This document shows, piece by piece, positions 1 to 6,988 of a DNA stretch of 11,162 bases. The notes below the pieces were generated by a model. It ran no database searches. It saw only the letters and a program-made list of their open reading frames with translations, and was not told the origin of the DNA. The stretch covers positions 1 through 11,162 of the forward strand of contig JAIENH010000613.1 in the NCBI GenBank assembly GCA_019751475.1, written 5' to 3'. Position 1 is the stretch's first letter. Every line of letters starts with the position of its first letter. The position numbers were made by a program, and so were the translations under genes. The stretch comes from Cyclobacteriaceae bacterium. Lineage in GTDB: Bacteria > Bacteroidota > Bacteroidia > Cytophagales > Cyclobacteriaceae.

Positions 1-302
1 CATGTTGCGTAATCTTCAGCCACTCGCGGATGCACCAAGCTATTCAGTTTCTCCAGTTGCTCTCGTTGTCCGAAAGTAGCCTGGGCGATGTAGGCCCTGT
101 CCAAACTACCATCGCTACGGTACGACAAGTTTCCGAATTCTTTCTTGATTTGACTGACCAGTATTCCGTCAGTGGTCATTAAATTTTTCGCCCGGCTGTC
201 GGCATCGTAAATGGGCACACCCAGGCATTGAAAAATTCGACAAACCAGACTCTTGCCTGAGCCGATATTGCCGGTAATGCCCACTTGTAGCACATGTGCC
301 AT
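1..302 (-). CDS. coaE: Dephospho-CoA kinase (partial, 3' end cut by window edge)
   Basis: This gene encodes the cytoplasmic enzyme that phosphorylates dephospho-CoA at the ribose 3'-OH with ATP, the last step of coenzyme A synthesis. Translation from the ATG at 302 gives MAHVLQVGITGNIGSGKS, with a P-loop at residues 11-18 (K17 contacts phosphate), followed by the family's YDAD motif at residues 32-35, where D33 is the expected catalytic base. The LNSLVHPRV stretch near residue 90 is also typical. About 100 of the usual 195-205 residues are present; the lid and C-terminus lie beyond the left edge. The start lies only 5 nt after the ybbR stop codon, so it is very probably translated from the same mRNA as yajC and ybbR. 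Identification is firm. Confidence 0.95.
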   Translation of the reverse strand, partial: MAHVLQVGITGNIGSGKSLVCRIFQCLGVPIYDADSRAKNLMTTDGILVSQIKKEFGNLSYRSDGSLDRAYIAQATFGQREQLEKLNSLVHPRVAEDYAT

Positions 303-307
303 TGCAA

Positions 308-1264
308 TCAGTATCGTTTCACTTTTACGGAGTCTGCACGCATCAAGGTTGCAAAAGCAGGCACTCCTTTTATAAGCGGCTGAAACGATTTTGTCTCGCC
401 CTTCTTCAAGTCTGTAAACGGGTCGATGAGGGCAGCTTCTAGCGCGATAATACTGCTTATGAAATTTTGATGCTCCTTTTCTGGAAGGATGAAAACACAG
501 GCGATGCTATCGTTCATCACCTCCATGCCCCAAGGCACTTTAGGTGTTTTTACTTTCACCTTACGGGAAATTTCTTCCATCGGCCCCACTTCAAACATAA
601 TGTCTACCACGGGAGGATCGCGTTTAATACTTGCAGTTGGGCCCACGTTTATTTCTGCGCTTTCGCGGAAGTTACCACTCACCCGAGTAGCATTGACTCG
701 AACGAGCAGTGTGTCCGGCAATTCATCAATAGCACTTTTTGGACCTTCCACCGTTACCGAGTCGGGGAGAAGTACTATTGCACTCGTGCGCCCCAATCCT
801 TTTTTGAACGTGATGGGAGTAAGATCGGCCATAAGCTTAAGTGTGCGCTGCACCTTAGGCTCGAACTTCATTCGTAGCGTGTCAGTAACAATGTAATTTA
901 ATTGAAGACCGCCCACTTGGCTGGCCACTGTGGGTGCCAATGAGGCAGCTGCTATTTTTCGCATCTCCAATGGCCGCTCCAGCGGCATGTTGATGACGGG
1001 CACTTTTACGCCAAGACTTTTCCGAAATAATTCCCAGCCATTGCCATTGACATTTACGGTGAGGGTTGCAGGAGGAGCTTCCACGGCTGTATAGCGTGCG
1101 TCATCGTATTCAAACTGCAACGGCAGCTTGAGGTTGGTCGCGTAGTTTTTATTCAACGCATTGAAAATCCAAAACACAGCCGCAGCAAAAAAACAAAGCG
1201 CCAATGCCTTCCAGTTGGTGCGGTCAAACCGCAAAATGTTGCTGATGGCGCGAAGGAAATTCAC
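308..1264 (-). CDS. YbbR-domain (CdaR-like) membrane-anchored protein
   Basis: This 318-residue protein has a short basic N-terminus, one hydrophobic segment at about residues 19-38 (LALCFFAAAVFWIFNAL) and a long extracytoplasmic beta-rich remainder. That layout matches YbbR-domain proteins. The segment around residues 165-195 (PDSVTVEGPKSAIDELPDTL) is a typical YbbR repeat core, and weaker copies occur before and after it. In Firmicutes the relative CdaR regulates the c-di-AMP cyclase CdaA. No cyclase gene lies in this window, so that role cannot be assumed here. The start is GTG at 1262-1264: the overlapping ATG at 1264-1266 runs straight into TGA, and no other Met precedes the membrane segment. 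It sits between yajC (22 nt upstream) and coaE (5 nt downstream), an order I associate with Bacteroidota. Confidence 0.85.
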   Translation of the reverse strand: MNFLRAISNILRFDRTNWKALALCFFAAAVFWIFNALNKNYATNLKLPLQFEYDDARYTAVEAPPATLTVNVNGNGWELFRKSLGVKVPVINMPLERPLEMRKIAAASLAPTVASQVGGLQLNYIVTDTLRMKFEPKVQRTLKLMADLTPITFKKGLGRTSAIVLLPDSVTVEGPKSAIDELPDTLLVRVNATRVSGNFRESAEINVGPTASIKRDPPVVDIMFEVGPMEEISRKVKVKTPKVPWGMEVMNDSIACVFILPEKEHQNFISSIIALEAALIDPFTDLKKGETKSFQPLIKGVPAFATLMRADSVKVKRY

Positions 1265-1286
1265 ATGGTATGTGATTTAGTTATCT

Positions 1287-1604
1287 CTAGGCAGTTGTCT
1301 TCTTAGGCGCGGTAGCCGCTTTGGTAGACTCCATGGATACTGATGACTTGGAGAACTTAACACGTGCTCCACGCTCAAACTCCAGAATGAAGGTATCATC
1401 TTCTATTTCAGCTACCCGTCCGTGGGCGCCACCGATGGTCACTACGTAGTCACCTTTCTTTATCTCATCGACAAATTTCTTTTGATCTTTAGCTTTTTTC
1501 TGCTGAGGCCGGATCATAAAAAAATAAAAGATACCGATGATGGCCACCATGAGGACCAGCGAACTCCAGTTGTTGCCTTGTGCTTGTAAAATAATTGCGT
1601 ACAT
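1287..1604 (-). CDS. yajC: Preprotein translocase accessory subunit YajC
   Basis: This 105-residue protein carries a single N-terminal membrane helix at about residues 15-32, followed directly by the hallmark FFMIRPQQKK motif. A compact cytoplasmic domain follows (DEIKKGDYVVTIGGAHGRV), with the conserved G-D-x-V-x-T-x-G-G-x-x-G pattern. YajC associates with SecDF and the SecYEG channel in the inner membrane and supports protein export. The length is normal for the family. The Lys/Ala/Thr-rich tail (last 15 residues) is low complexity. The ATG at 1604 follows an A/T-rich leader rather than a Shine-Dalgarno sequence, and a good TAnnTTTG element lies 22 nt upstream. It appears to be the first gene of a yajC–ybbR–coaE transcript. 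Confidence 0.95.
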   Translation of the reverse strand: MYAIILQAQGNNWSSLVLMVAIIGIFYFFMIRPQQKKAKDQKKFVDEIKKGDYVVTIGGAHGRVAEIEDDTFILEFERGARVKFSKSSVSMESTKAATAPKKTTA

Positions 1605-1626
1605 GATCGTTTTAATTTTTGCGCGT

Positions 1627-1634
1627 CAAAGGTA
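1627..1634 (-). promoter_or_regulatory. Putative Bacteroidota -7 element before yajC
   Basis: On the minus strand this reads TACCTTTG, a perfect match to TAnnTTTG, ending 22 nt before the yajC ATG. No good -33 TTTG is seen at the usual spacing, so the call rests on the -7 match and position alone. Confidence 0.45.
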
Positions 1635-1688
1635 GCAGTTTTTGGTGTGGAAACAGCATGAGAGACTGATGACAAGCCTCATAAGCAA

Positions 1689-1730
1689 ATTGCGCATCAA
1701 TCCGGGCAAGAACCCTGTTTGATGCGCAAT
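1689..1730. terminator. Hairpin with 12-bp perfect stem (terminator or RNA structure)
   Basis: The arms 1689-1700 (attgcgcatcaa) and 1719-1730 (ttgatgcgcaat) are perfect inverted repeats. Inside the 18-nt loop, GGG (1704-1706) can also pair with CCC (1713-1715). It lies downstream of the DUF1573 stop codon and upstream of the yajC promoter, where a transcription terminator for the lipoprotein gene would be expected. There is no clear T-run after the stem on either strand, so a pure intrinsic terminator is not proven; it could instead act as an mRNA 3'-end stabiliser. Confidence 0.5.
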
Positions 1731-1735
1731 CCGTG

Positions 1736-1762
1736 AATATGCGGCTCTTTCAACCGCATATT
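1736..1762. terminator. Second hairpin, 9-bp stem, just after the DUF1573 gene
   Basis: The arms 1736-1744 (aatatgcgg) and 1754-1762 (ccgcatatt) pair perfectly around a 9-nt loop. It begins 15 nt past the DUF1573 stop codon in the minus-strand direction and is followed within 6 nt by the 12-bp hairpin. The tandem arrangement suggests a transcript 3' end, but a U-tract is missing. Confidence 0.5.
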
Positions 1763-1776
1763 AATTACAGATGAAA

Positions 1777-2328
1777 TTACTTCACTGGGCCGTTAGCTTC
1801 TGCCTTTGGAGTAACCATAGCCTTAAAGCGAAGGGTGGTGGTTTTCGGCCACGTGTTAGACGTTACCGTGATGGTTTTGTTTTGAACACCCGGCTTGCCA
1901 TTAGAGTCAAACTCTGCGGTGATCTCACCGGTGCCACCCACAGGAATTGGCTCTTGCGACCACTTGGGCACAGTGCAACCGCAAGACGGTTGTGCGCTTT
2001 GAATGATCAACGGGGCTTGGCCAGTATTTTTTACTTTGTAGGTGTAGACTACCTTTTGTCCTTCGGTGATGGTGCCAAAGTCGTGGTCAACTTTTGAGAA
2101 TTCAGCCACGGGTAGCGGACCTTCCGGCTTCACATCCGGTGCTGCGGCTGTCTCAGTCGGAGTTGTTGTGGTAGGAGTAGCCGTAGCACCAGCGCCCTTG
2201 TTGTTTTCAAGTTGGGCCAACCGGCTTTCCAATTCTGCAATTCGTTTTTCTGATTCGCGGCTTTTGCAAGCGCCCATCAAGAGTGTAGCGCCTCCTGCGA
2301 TCAACACAATATAGATGACTTTTTTCAT
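1777..2328 (-). CDS. DUF1573 lipoprotein
   Basis: This 183-residue protein starts with a lipoprotein signal peptide: KK, a hydrophobic stretch and the lipobox LMGAC, giving Cys21 as the lipidated residue. A charged heptad-like helix follows (about residues 23-44, RESEKRIAELESRLAQLENN), then a Thr/Ala/Pro-rich linker to about residue 70. The C-terminal domain (about 72-175) is DUF1573, an Ig-like beta sandwich, with the family's FDFG-like start (HDFGTITEG) and the conserved SCGCT motif at residues 115-119. Members are common Bacteroidota envelope lipoproteins of unknown biochemical role. The coiled-coil segment before the linker could mediate oligomerisation; this is inference. It has its own putative promoter and ends at two hairpins, so it is probably monocistronic. 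Confidence 0.88.
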   Translation of the reverse strand: MKKVIYIVLIAGGATLLMGACKSRESEKRIAELESRLAQLENNKGAGATATPTTTTPTETAAAPDVKPEGPLPVAEFSKVDHDFGTITEGQKVVYTYKVKNTGQAPLIIQSAQPSCGCTVPKWSQEPIPVGGTGEITAEFDSNGKPGVQNKTITVTSNTWPKTTTLRFKAMVTPKAEANGPVK

Positions 2329-2352
2329 AGGTTAGTTGTTATGAGAGAGTTT

Positions 2353-2360
2353 CAAAATTA
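2353..2360 (-). promoter_or_regulatory. Putative -7 element before the DUF1573 gene
   Basis: On the minus strand this reads TAATTTTG, matching TAnnTTTG, with 24 nt between it and the ATG at 2328. No convincing -33 element is visible. Confidence 0.45.
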
Positions 2361-2399
2361 TTGAGAAATAGCGGACGAAATAACAGCTTTAACAAATCA

Positions 2400-2711
2400 T
2401 TAACTCTTCTTGTTCCCCCGAATTTGGGCGAGCAGATCGTCTACATCTTCCAACAGGCGCTCAGCCTTGCCCTTGGCCTCAGATACCACTTTTTGGCCTT
2501 GCGATTTCGCCTCCGAGGTAAGGGGTGTGTCCTTGCCGGTCACGAGGTCATCCAGAAAATCTTCCAGTATTTTCTTGTACTTATCGAGGCGGAAGGAAAG
2601 CTTTTCGCGGGTGTTTGAGCCCTTGTCGGGGGCGTAAAGCACACCGAGAATGGCACCTGCGGCAGCCCCAGCCAAAAAGGCTATCAACGTATTACTGCTC
2701 TTTTTTCCCAT
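2400..2711 (-). CDS. YtxH-like small membrane protein
   Basis: This 103-residue protein starts MGKKSSNTLIAFLAGAAAGAILGVLYAPDKG. The Gly/Ala-rich single membrane helix (residues 8-26) followed by LYAPDKGSNTREKL is the YtxH domain signature. The rest is charged and helical, with possible coiled coil (SEAKSQGQKVVSEAKGKAERLLEDVDDLLAQI). YtxH proteins are linked to general stress in Bacillus; the biochemical role is unknown. The reading frame stays open upstream to a GTG at 2780, but I chose the ATG at 2711: it matches the family N-terminus, and a TAnnTTTG promoter element lies 20 nt upstream, inside that extension. It stands alone between the DUF2442 gene and the DUF1573 gene. Confidence 0.82.
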   Translation of the reverse strand: MGKKSSNTLIAFLAGAAAGAILGVLYAPDKGSNTREKLSFRLDKYKKILEDFLDDLVTGKDTPLTSEAKSQGQKVVSEAKGKAERLLEDVDDLLAQIRGNKKS

Positions 2712-2730
2712 GACGAGTGAACTTAGTCTG

Positions 2731-2738
2731 CAAAGATA
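2731..2738 (-). promoter_or_regulatory. Putative -7 element before the YtxH-like gene
   Basis: On the minus strand this reads TATCTTTG, a match to TAnnTTTG, ending 19 nt before the ATG at 2711. It supports the shorter start for this gene. The -33 box is not recognisable. Confidence 0.45.
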
Positions 2739-2792
2739 AGGGATTCGGGAAATACTGCTACTGTCCTCCGCCACCGTCACTCAATTCAATAG

Positions 2793-3032
2793 CTAACTAT
2801 TGTTTTTGCCCTCGTGCCATAAGGTATCCGCACTCAGATCAATTTGCTGCCCTTGCCACTCAATATAGTAACTCCGATTGATCACCTGTTTGAAAACACT
2901 AGGATCTTTTAAAATTGAAAACACGGGGAATTGGAAATAGGGTTTCACGTCAAATTTTTTTTCAGAACCGTCATCAAACTTCAGTTTAAGCTGAAAGTCT
3001 TCCATGGCGGAGAGTGAAACTATCTTTCTCAT
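2793..3032 (-). CDS. DUF2442 family protein
   Basis: This 79-residue protein has the DUF2442 pattern: an N-terminal two-strand segment (FQLKLKFDDGSEKKFDV), a middle LKDPSVFKQVI helix, and the C-terminal IEWQGQQIDLSADTLW motif. It begins 1 nt after the stop codon of the DUF4160 gene, so the two are translationally linked. DUF2442 and DUF4160 genes are recurrent neighbours in bacteria and have been suspected of forming toxin–antitoxin-like pairs. Nothing in the sequence itself proves a toxic or neutralising activity, and no catalytic residues can be named. It has no signal peptide or membrane helix, so it is probably cytoplasmic. Confidence 0.85.
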   Translation of the reverse strand: MRKIVSLSAMEDFQLKLKFDDGSEKKFDVKPYFQFPVFSILKDPSVFKQVINRSYYIEWQGQQIDLSADTLWHEGKNNS

Positions 3033-3033
3033 T

Positions 3034-3303
3034 TTATTTTAATGCTTCTATCGTGAATATGGGCTGGCCAGCAACGGCCAGTTTCCAGTTGGCCATCAAT
3101 TCGTCCTGATGAATCTCCATCCATGCAGTTACTAATTTCAACTTCTTTTTAGGAAAATCGCCAGCAAGTATCTCGCAATCAGGTATGCTCACTACAGCTT
3201 GCCACTCGTTGTATTCAATATGTACATGGGGTGACTTATGCTCTTTATTATCCATAAAAAACATTCGGATGATTACGCCATAGAACATGGAGATTACGGG
3301 CAT
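3034..3303 (-). CDS. DUF4160 family protein
   Basis: From the ATG at 3303 the product is 89 residues and starts MPVISMFYGVIIRMFF, the usual DUF4160 beginning. It continues with the conserved SPHVHIEYNEW segment, the ILAGDFPKKKLKLVTAWMEIH helix and a final NWKLAVAGQPIFTIEAL. The frame is open upstream to a GTG at 3345 (103 residues). I prefer the internal ATG because it matches the family start, has a GAAAAAGAG purine run before it, and has a TAnnTTTG element 23 nt upstream within the longer frame. The PHVH segment could bind metal or nucleic acid; this is speculation. It is the first gene of a two-gene unit with DUF2442 and probably cytoplasmic. Confidence 0.85.
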   Translation of the reverse strand: MPVISMFYGVIIRMFFMDNKEHKSPHVHIEYNEWQAVVSIPDCEILAGDFPKKKLKLVTAWMEIHQDELMANWKLAVAGQPIFTIEALK

Positions 3304-3326
3304 CTCTTTTTCATCAATGAAGTATT

Positions 3327-3334
3327 CAAAAGTA
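3327..3334 (-). promoter_or_regulatory. Putative -7 element of the DUF4160–DUF2442 unit
   Basis: On the minus strand this reads TACTTTTG, matching TAnnTTTG, with 23 nt between it and the ATG at 3303. It implies the pair is transcribed separately from nusB. A clear -33 box is not seen. Confidence 0.45.
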
Positions 3335-3390
3335 CGAAATTTCACCTTGACTCAGCTTTGTCAACAACACTAAAGATTCTGGAATAAACT

Positions 3391-4524
3391 TTACCTATTA
3401 TCCAACAGCCCGCGGCCGCTTTTTTTGATTTTTCCTTCTTTCACCAATTCTTTGGCAATCACATCCAGGATGCCGTTTATAAACTGGCGGCTCTTTGGTG
3501 TGCTGTAATGCTTGGCCAACTCAATGTATTCGTTGATGGTGACCTTTACAGGGATGTTTTGGAAGGTGATCATTTCGGCAATAGCCATTTGCAAAATCAC
3601 ACGGTCGGTGAGCGGCAGCCTGTCCACTTCCCAGTTCTTTGTATTGCTCGCAATAAGTTCGTGATAACGCGGGTCTAATCTGACGGCCCCTGAAAACAAT
3701 CGCTCGATAAAATCTTTATCATCGTCCCATTCAAGCGACAGCTTTTGTATTTCAATGGCTTTGGTTTTTTCATCAAACGACTTCAACGTTTTTTCCGCCA
3801 GACTTTTTACGATATCGTGATCTTCCGACCAGCGCAAGTCCCACTCTTCAAAGTGTGAGTTGATGAGGGTGGGCCCTAAAATAATTTTACGAATGAGATG
3901 CTTAACAAAAGCGTGGTGTGTTTCGAGGGTGGGTGATAACGACTCGCAATACTGCTGAAACTCTTTGTCACCACGGACGCAGTCGCGGAACCAGCCCCGT
4001 ACCAACTCCATGCGCTCGTCCCAATTGCTGCCGGCCCGGAGTGTTTCACGCTTGAGCTGTGCATGATCGCGCAAGGCTTCAACAATTGGATTAGATATAA
4101 GATTTTTGGCAGACACTTTTTTGTCAGTGGCAGCCACAGTAGCCAGCGCGGGTATTAGGTTTAGTACTGCGAAGTAAAACGTATTTATTTTCTCTACGTC
4201 CGAGATGCTGTTTTTGCGGAAGTAATCAAAGTCTTTTTTTAAGTAAGCAGCCTCTAACGATAGGGCTTCTTCTACCGCCTGAGCGATACGAGGGTCTGGG
4301 TTCTCTTTTACGGCTTGTCCCTTAAAACGCTTTTCAAATTCTTTAATAGCCACAGCCCGTTGGCCCTTCAACAACTCCTTGTCTTGTATCTTCATGGAGT
4401 TGAGGTCGGGTTGAAAAAACTCTTCTATATGATCGATGGCGAGTTCGTAATCGGCTTCTTTACATTGCTCATAGGCAAAAATACTTTGCATGATCTTGAT
4501 ACGAAGGGTGCGTCTGTTGAGCAT
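3391..4524 (-). CDS. nusB: Transcription antitermination factor NusB (long form)
   Basis: From the ATG at 4524 this is a 377-residue protein, far longer than the roughly 140-residue E. coli NusB. The start MLNRRTLRIKIMQSIFAYEQ matches the NusB first helix. The C-terminal 115 residues form the clear NusB domain: NWEVDRLPLTDRVILQMAIAEM, then IPVKVTINEYIELAKHYS and SRQFINGILDVIAKEL. The middle (about residues 25-260) is mostly helical, charged and without a recognised domain; long NusB proteins of this kind occur widely in Bacteroidota. NusB with NusE binds boxA in nascent rRNA and promotes antitermination. An upstream TTG at 4554 is in frame, but the ATG is the family-consistent start. It is divergent from the ABC transporter gene at 4628. 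Confidence 0.93.
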   Translation of the reverse strand: MLNRRTLRIKIMQSIFAYEQCKEADYELAIDHIEEFFQPDLNSMKIQDKELLKGQRAVAIKEFEKRFKGQAVKENPDPRIAQAVEEALSLEAAYLKKDFDYFRKNSISDVEKINTFYFAVLNLIPALATVAATDKKVSAKNLISNPIVEALRDHAQLKRETLRAGSNWDERMELVRGWFRDCVRGDKEFQQYCESLSPTLETHHAFVKHLIRKIILGPTLINSHFEEWDLRWSEDHDIVKSLAEKTLKSFDEKTKAIEIQKLSLEWDDDKDFIERLFSGAVRLDPRYHELIASNTKNWEVDRLPLTDRVILQMAIAEMITFQNIPVKVTINEYIELAKHYSTPKSRQFINGILDVIAKELVKEGKIKKSGRGLLDNR

Positions 4525-4627
4525 GGCAAGGAACGGTAAAAAAGAAGGGCGCAAGTTACATTTTGTTCAGGATAAATGGTTGATTTGAACTAAAAATCGT
4601 AAGACTCGTTTCTACACGGGTAATCAC
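4525..4627. promoter_or_regulatory. Divergent intergenic region nusB / ABC exporter
   Basis: These 103 bp must hold promoters for both directions because the flanking genes diverge. On the minus strand TAACTTG (about 4549-4555) is an imperfect -7 element at a suitable distance from nusB. On the plus strand TTGATTTG at 4580-4587 differs from TAnnTTTG at one fixed base and lies 40 nt before the exporter ATG. Neither has a convincing -33 box. No operator-like palindrome was seen. Confidence 0.4.
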
Positions 4628-6415
4628 ATGAAGGAACTCGCCTACCTCAACCGGTATCTTCTTAAGTATAAATGGCACCTCATCTGGGGCCTCGTGTTTG
4701 TCATAATCTCCAACGTATTTCAAATCGTGCCGGCCCAGATGGTGCGGCATTCCATCGACCTCGTAGTGGACAGTGTGCAGGTGTACCGATCATTCGGTGA
4801 AACGTCTCTTCAAAATAGTTTCTTCCGTGTATTCGCCCAGGGCATCCTGGTGTATGCTATCCTGATTTTGGTGATGGCGTTGCTCCGCGGCCTGTTTTTA
4901 TATTTTGTTCGGCAAACACTGATAGTGATGAGCCGCCTGATTGAGTTTGATCTGAAGAATGAAATCTTTGAACATTACCAGACCCTGCCATTGAGTTTCT
5001 ACCGAAGAAACAACACAGGTGACCTGATGAACCGTATCTCGGAAGATGTTGGTCGGGTGAGGATGTACCTCGGCCCTTCGATCATGTACGGCCTTCAGTT
5101 GATCACTCTTTTTATCATGCTGATTCCGGTCATGTTTATGATCAGTCCTAGGCTCACGCTCTTTGCTCTCATTCCGCTGCCGATACTTTCATTCAGCATT
5201 TATTATGTCAACACCATTATAGAGAAGCGCTCTGAGCATATTCAAAAGAGCCAGTCACGCCTGAGTACGTTTGTGCAAGAGGCTTTTTCAGGCATTCGTG
5301 TGTTGAAGTCGTTTACGCGTGAGAAAGAATCGGTGGAAAAATTCCGCCAGGAAAATGAGGAGTACAAGCGACAGTCGTTGAAGTTGACCCGAGTGCAGTC
5401 GTTGTTTTTTCCGCTCATGTGGGGTCTTATTGGGTTGAGCACGATCTTAACCGTCTATGAAGGCAGTGTAGAAGTGATTGAGGGCTCCTTATCATTTGGC
5501 AACATCGCAGAGTTTATCATTTACGTAAACTTGCTCACATGGCCTGTAGCGTCTCTGGGCTGGACGAGCAGCCTTGTGCAGCGAGCAGAAGCCTCACAAA
5601 AAAGAATCAATGAGTTTCTCAAGACCACGACAGACATTGTTTCCGAAAAGGAATTGAAACACGAGATCGCAGGCAAGATTGAGTTTAGCAATGTCTCCTT
5701 CACCTATCCGGACACCGGTATCAAGGCGCTGCGAGATGTATCGTTTGAATTACAACCGGGAGAATCGCTCGCGATTATCGGTGGAACAGGGTCGGGCAAG
5801 AGCACTATCGCCAGTCTCATGTCACGTTTGTACGATGTCACAGCCGGAGAAATTCGCATTGATTCAATTCCTATCAGGCAGTTCAATCTTAACAACTTGA
5901 GAAGTCAGATCGGGTTTGTGCCGCAAGATGTATTTCTTTTCAGCGACACGATTTTCAACAACATCGCCTTTGGGCTCACGGCTCCAGATGAACAAAAAGT
6001 AATGCAGGCCGCTAAAGACGCTGATGTTTATAAAAACATTCTGGAGTTCCCGCAGGGATTTGCCACCCGGGTAGGCGAGCGCGGCATCACACTCTCGGGC
6101 GGTCAGAAGCAGCGTGTGTCCATTGCTCGGGCCATCGTTCGTTCACCAAAAATACTGATGCTGGACGATGCGCTTTCGGCTGTGGATACAAAAACAGAAA
6201 ACACGATCCTGAATAGCATGAAAGCGGTCATGCAAGGGCGCACAAGCATTATCATTTCTCATCGCGTATCTTCAGCTAAACTAGCCAATCGAATACTGGT
6301 GTTGGATGATGGGGCGATTGTAGAAGAAGGAACACACGAAGAGTTGCTTGAGAAGAATGGCCTATACCGAGAGTTGTTCGACAAACAAATGACAACGGAC
6401 GAAGTGGAGAGCTAA
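4628..6415 (+). CDS. ABC exporter half-transporter with degenerate ATP site (MdlA/BmrC-like)
   Basis: This 595-residue half-transporter has an N-terminal six-helix exporter domain (about residues 15-320) and a C-terminal nucleotide-binding domain (about 345-580). The latter shows A-loop Tyr in SFTYPD, Walker A GGTGSGKST at 385-393, Q-loop VPQDVFLFSD, canonical signature LSGGQKQR from residue 489, Walker B ILMLDDALSAVD with D513-D514, and switch His545 (ISHRVSS). The residue after Walker B is Asp514 instead of the catalytic Glu, as in the degenerate half of heterodimeric exporters. It probably exports a hydrophobic substrate or lipid across the inner membrane, together with a partner. The gene at 7766-9538 has the complementary motif set. 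It is the only long plus-strand gene here, and its stop lies 1 nt from the convergent lipoprotein stop. Confidence 0.93.
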   Translation: MKELAYLNRYLLKYKWHLIWGLVFVIISNVFQIVPAQMVRHSIDLVVDSVQVYRSFGETSLQNSFFRVFAQGILVYAILILVMALLRGLFLYFVRQTLIVMSRLIEFDLKNEIFEHYQTLPLSFYRRNNTGDLMNRISEDVGRVRMYLGPSIMYGLQLITLFIMLIPVMFMISPRLTLFALIPLPILSFSIYYVNTIIEKRSEHIQKSQSRLSTFVQEAFSGIRVLKSFTREKESVEKFRQENEEYKRQSLKLTRVQSLFFPLMWGLIGLSTILTVYEGSVEVIEGSLSFGNIAEFIIYVNLLTWPVASLGWTSSLVQRAEASQKRINEFLKTTTDIVSEKELKHEIAGKIEFSNVSFTYPDTGIKALRDVSFELQPGESLAIIGGTGSGKSTIASLMSRLYDVTAGEIRIDSIPIRQFNLNNLRSQIGFVPQDVFLFSDTIFNNIAFGLTAPDEQKVMQAAKDADVYKNILEFPQGFATRVGERGITLSGGQKQRVSIARAIVRSPKILMLDDALSAVDTKTENTILNSMKAVMQGRTSIIISHRVSSAKLANRILVLDDGAIVEEGTHEELLEKNGLYRELFDKQMTTDEVES

Positions 6416-6416
6416 G

Positions 6417-6971
6417 TTATTTGGGATACAACTTTACATACGTGAGTTTGTAGGTGACAACTGTACCGCCCTCGTTTTCCGTGCGAATCCCTTCCAGAAT
6501 ATCCGAGCCTTTGTCGATAGCAAAAGTGAATGACGTACTCTTGTTTTTGCCTTCAAAATGTTTGTACACTAAAAGATTTCCTCCGGAAGCAGTATTAAAC
6601 TCTCCGATAACGGAGTAACTCGATTGGTATTCTTTATTCAACGAGATTTCGATGTATTCGCGTCCGGTGTTACGGGCATCGTGCACGATGGCCACCTTGG
6701 CGTAATTCTCCCGATAATCAGCCGTTTTTTCTTTTTCGGTATTGCTTAGAAAACTTTTGCCCTTTTTTGTAACCGAACCGGATACGGAGTAAATACCTTC
6801 CAGTGGATAGGTCCTTTCTTTTTCCATGTATCGCTTCGTCAACTCGGTAAACTCCACCTGCTCATAGGGCGATGGTTTTCGTCTTTGCTGCAACTGATAC
6901 AATTTTTCAAGAGAACAACCTTGTAGGAGCACTGCTGCCCACACGATCACACCCAACCACCTTCGCTGCAT
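6417..6971 (-). CDS. Hypothetical lipoprotein
   Basis: I do not recognise the family. The 184-residue product begins MQRRWLGVIVWAAVLLQGCS: two Arg, a hydrophobic core and a lipobox LQGC, giving Cys19 as the lipidated residue. The mature part is rich in Tyr, Thr, Lys and Glu, with alternating strands (IYSVSGSVTKKGKS, YAKVAIVHDARNTGREYIEISL, TSFTFAIDKGSDILEGIRTENEGG), suggesting a small beta-structured periplasmic or outer-membrane-associated domain. It follows the beta-barrel gene by 17 nt and is likely co-transcribed with it. Its stop codon is 1 nt from the stop of the opposing ABC gene. Confidence 0.8.
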   Translation of the reverse strand: MQRRWLGVIVWAAVLLQGCSLEKLYQLQQRRKPSPYEQVEFTELTKRYMEKERTYPLEGIYSVSGSVTKKGKSFLSNTEKEKTADYRENYAKVAIVHDARNTGREYIEISLNKEYQSSYSVIGEFNTASGGNLLVYKHFEGKNKSTSFTFAIDKGSDILEGIRTENEGGTVVTYKLTYVKLYPK

Positions 6972-6988
6972 AGTTTGTTAAAATGAAT

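Noticed and set aside
467..896. Plus-strand open frames opposite ybbR
   Set aside because: They lie wholly antisense to a clear YbbR-domain gene, overlap each other in different frames and show no domain or start signal.
2712..2780. N-terminal extension of the YtxH-like protein from GTG 2780
   Set aside because: It has no similarity to the family start and contains a likely -7 promoter element.
3876..4085. Minus-strand 69-codon frame inside nusB
   Set aside because: It overlaps nusB on the same strand in another frame and shows no recognisable feature.
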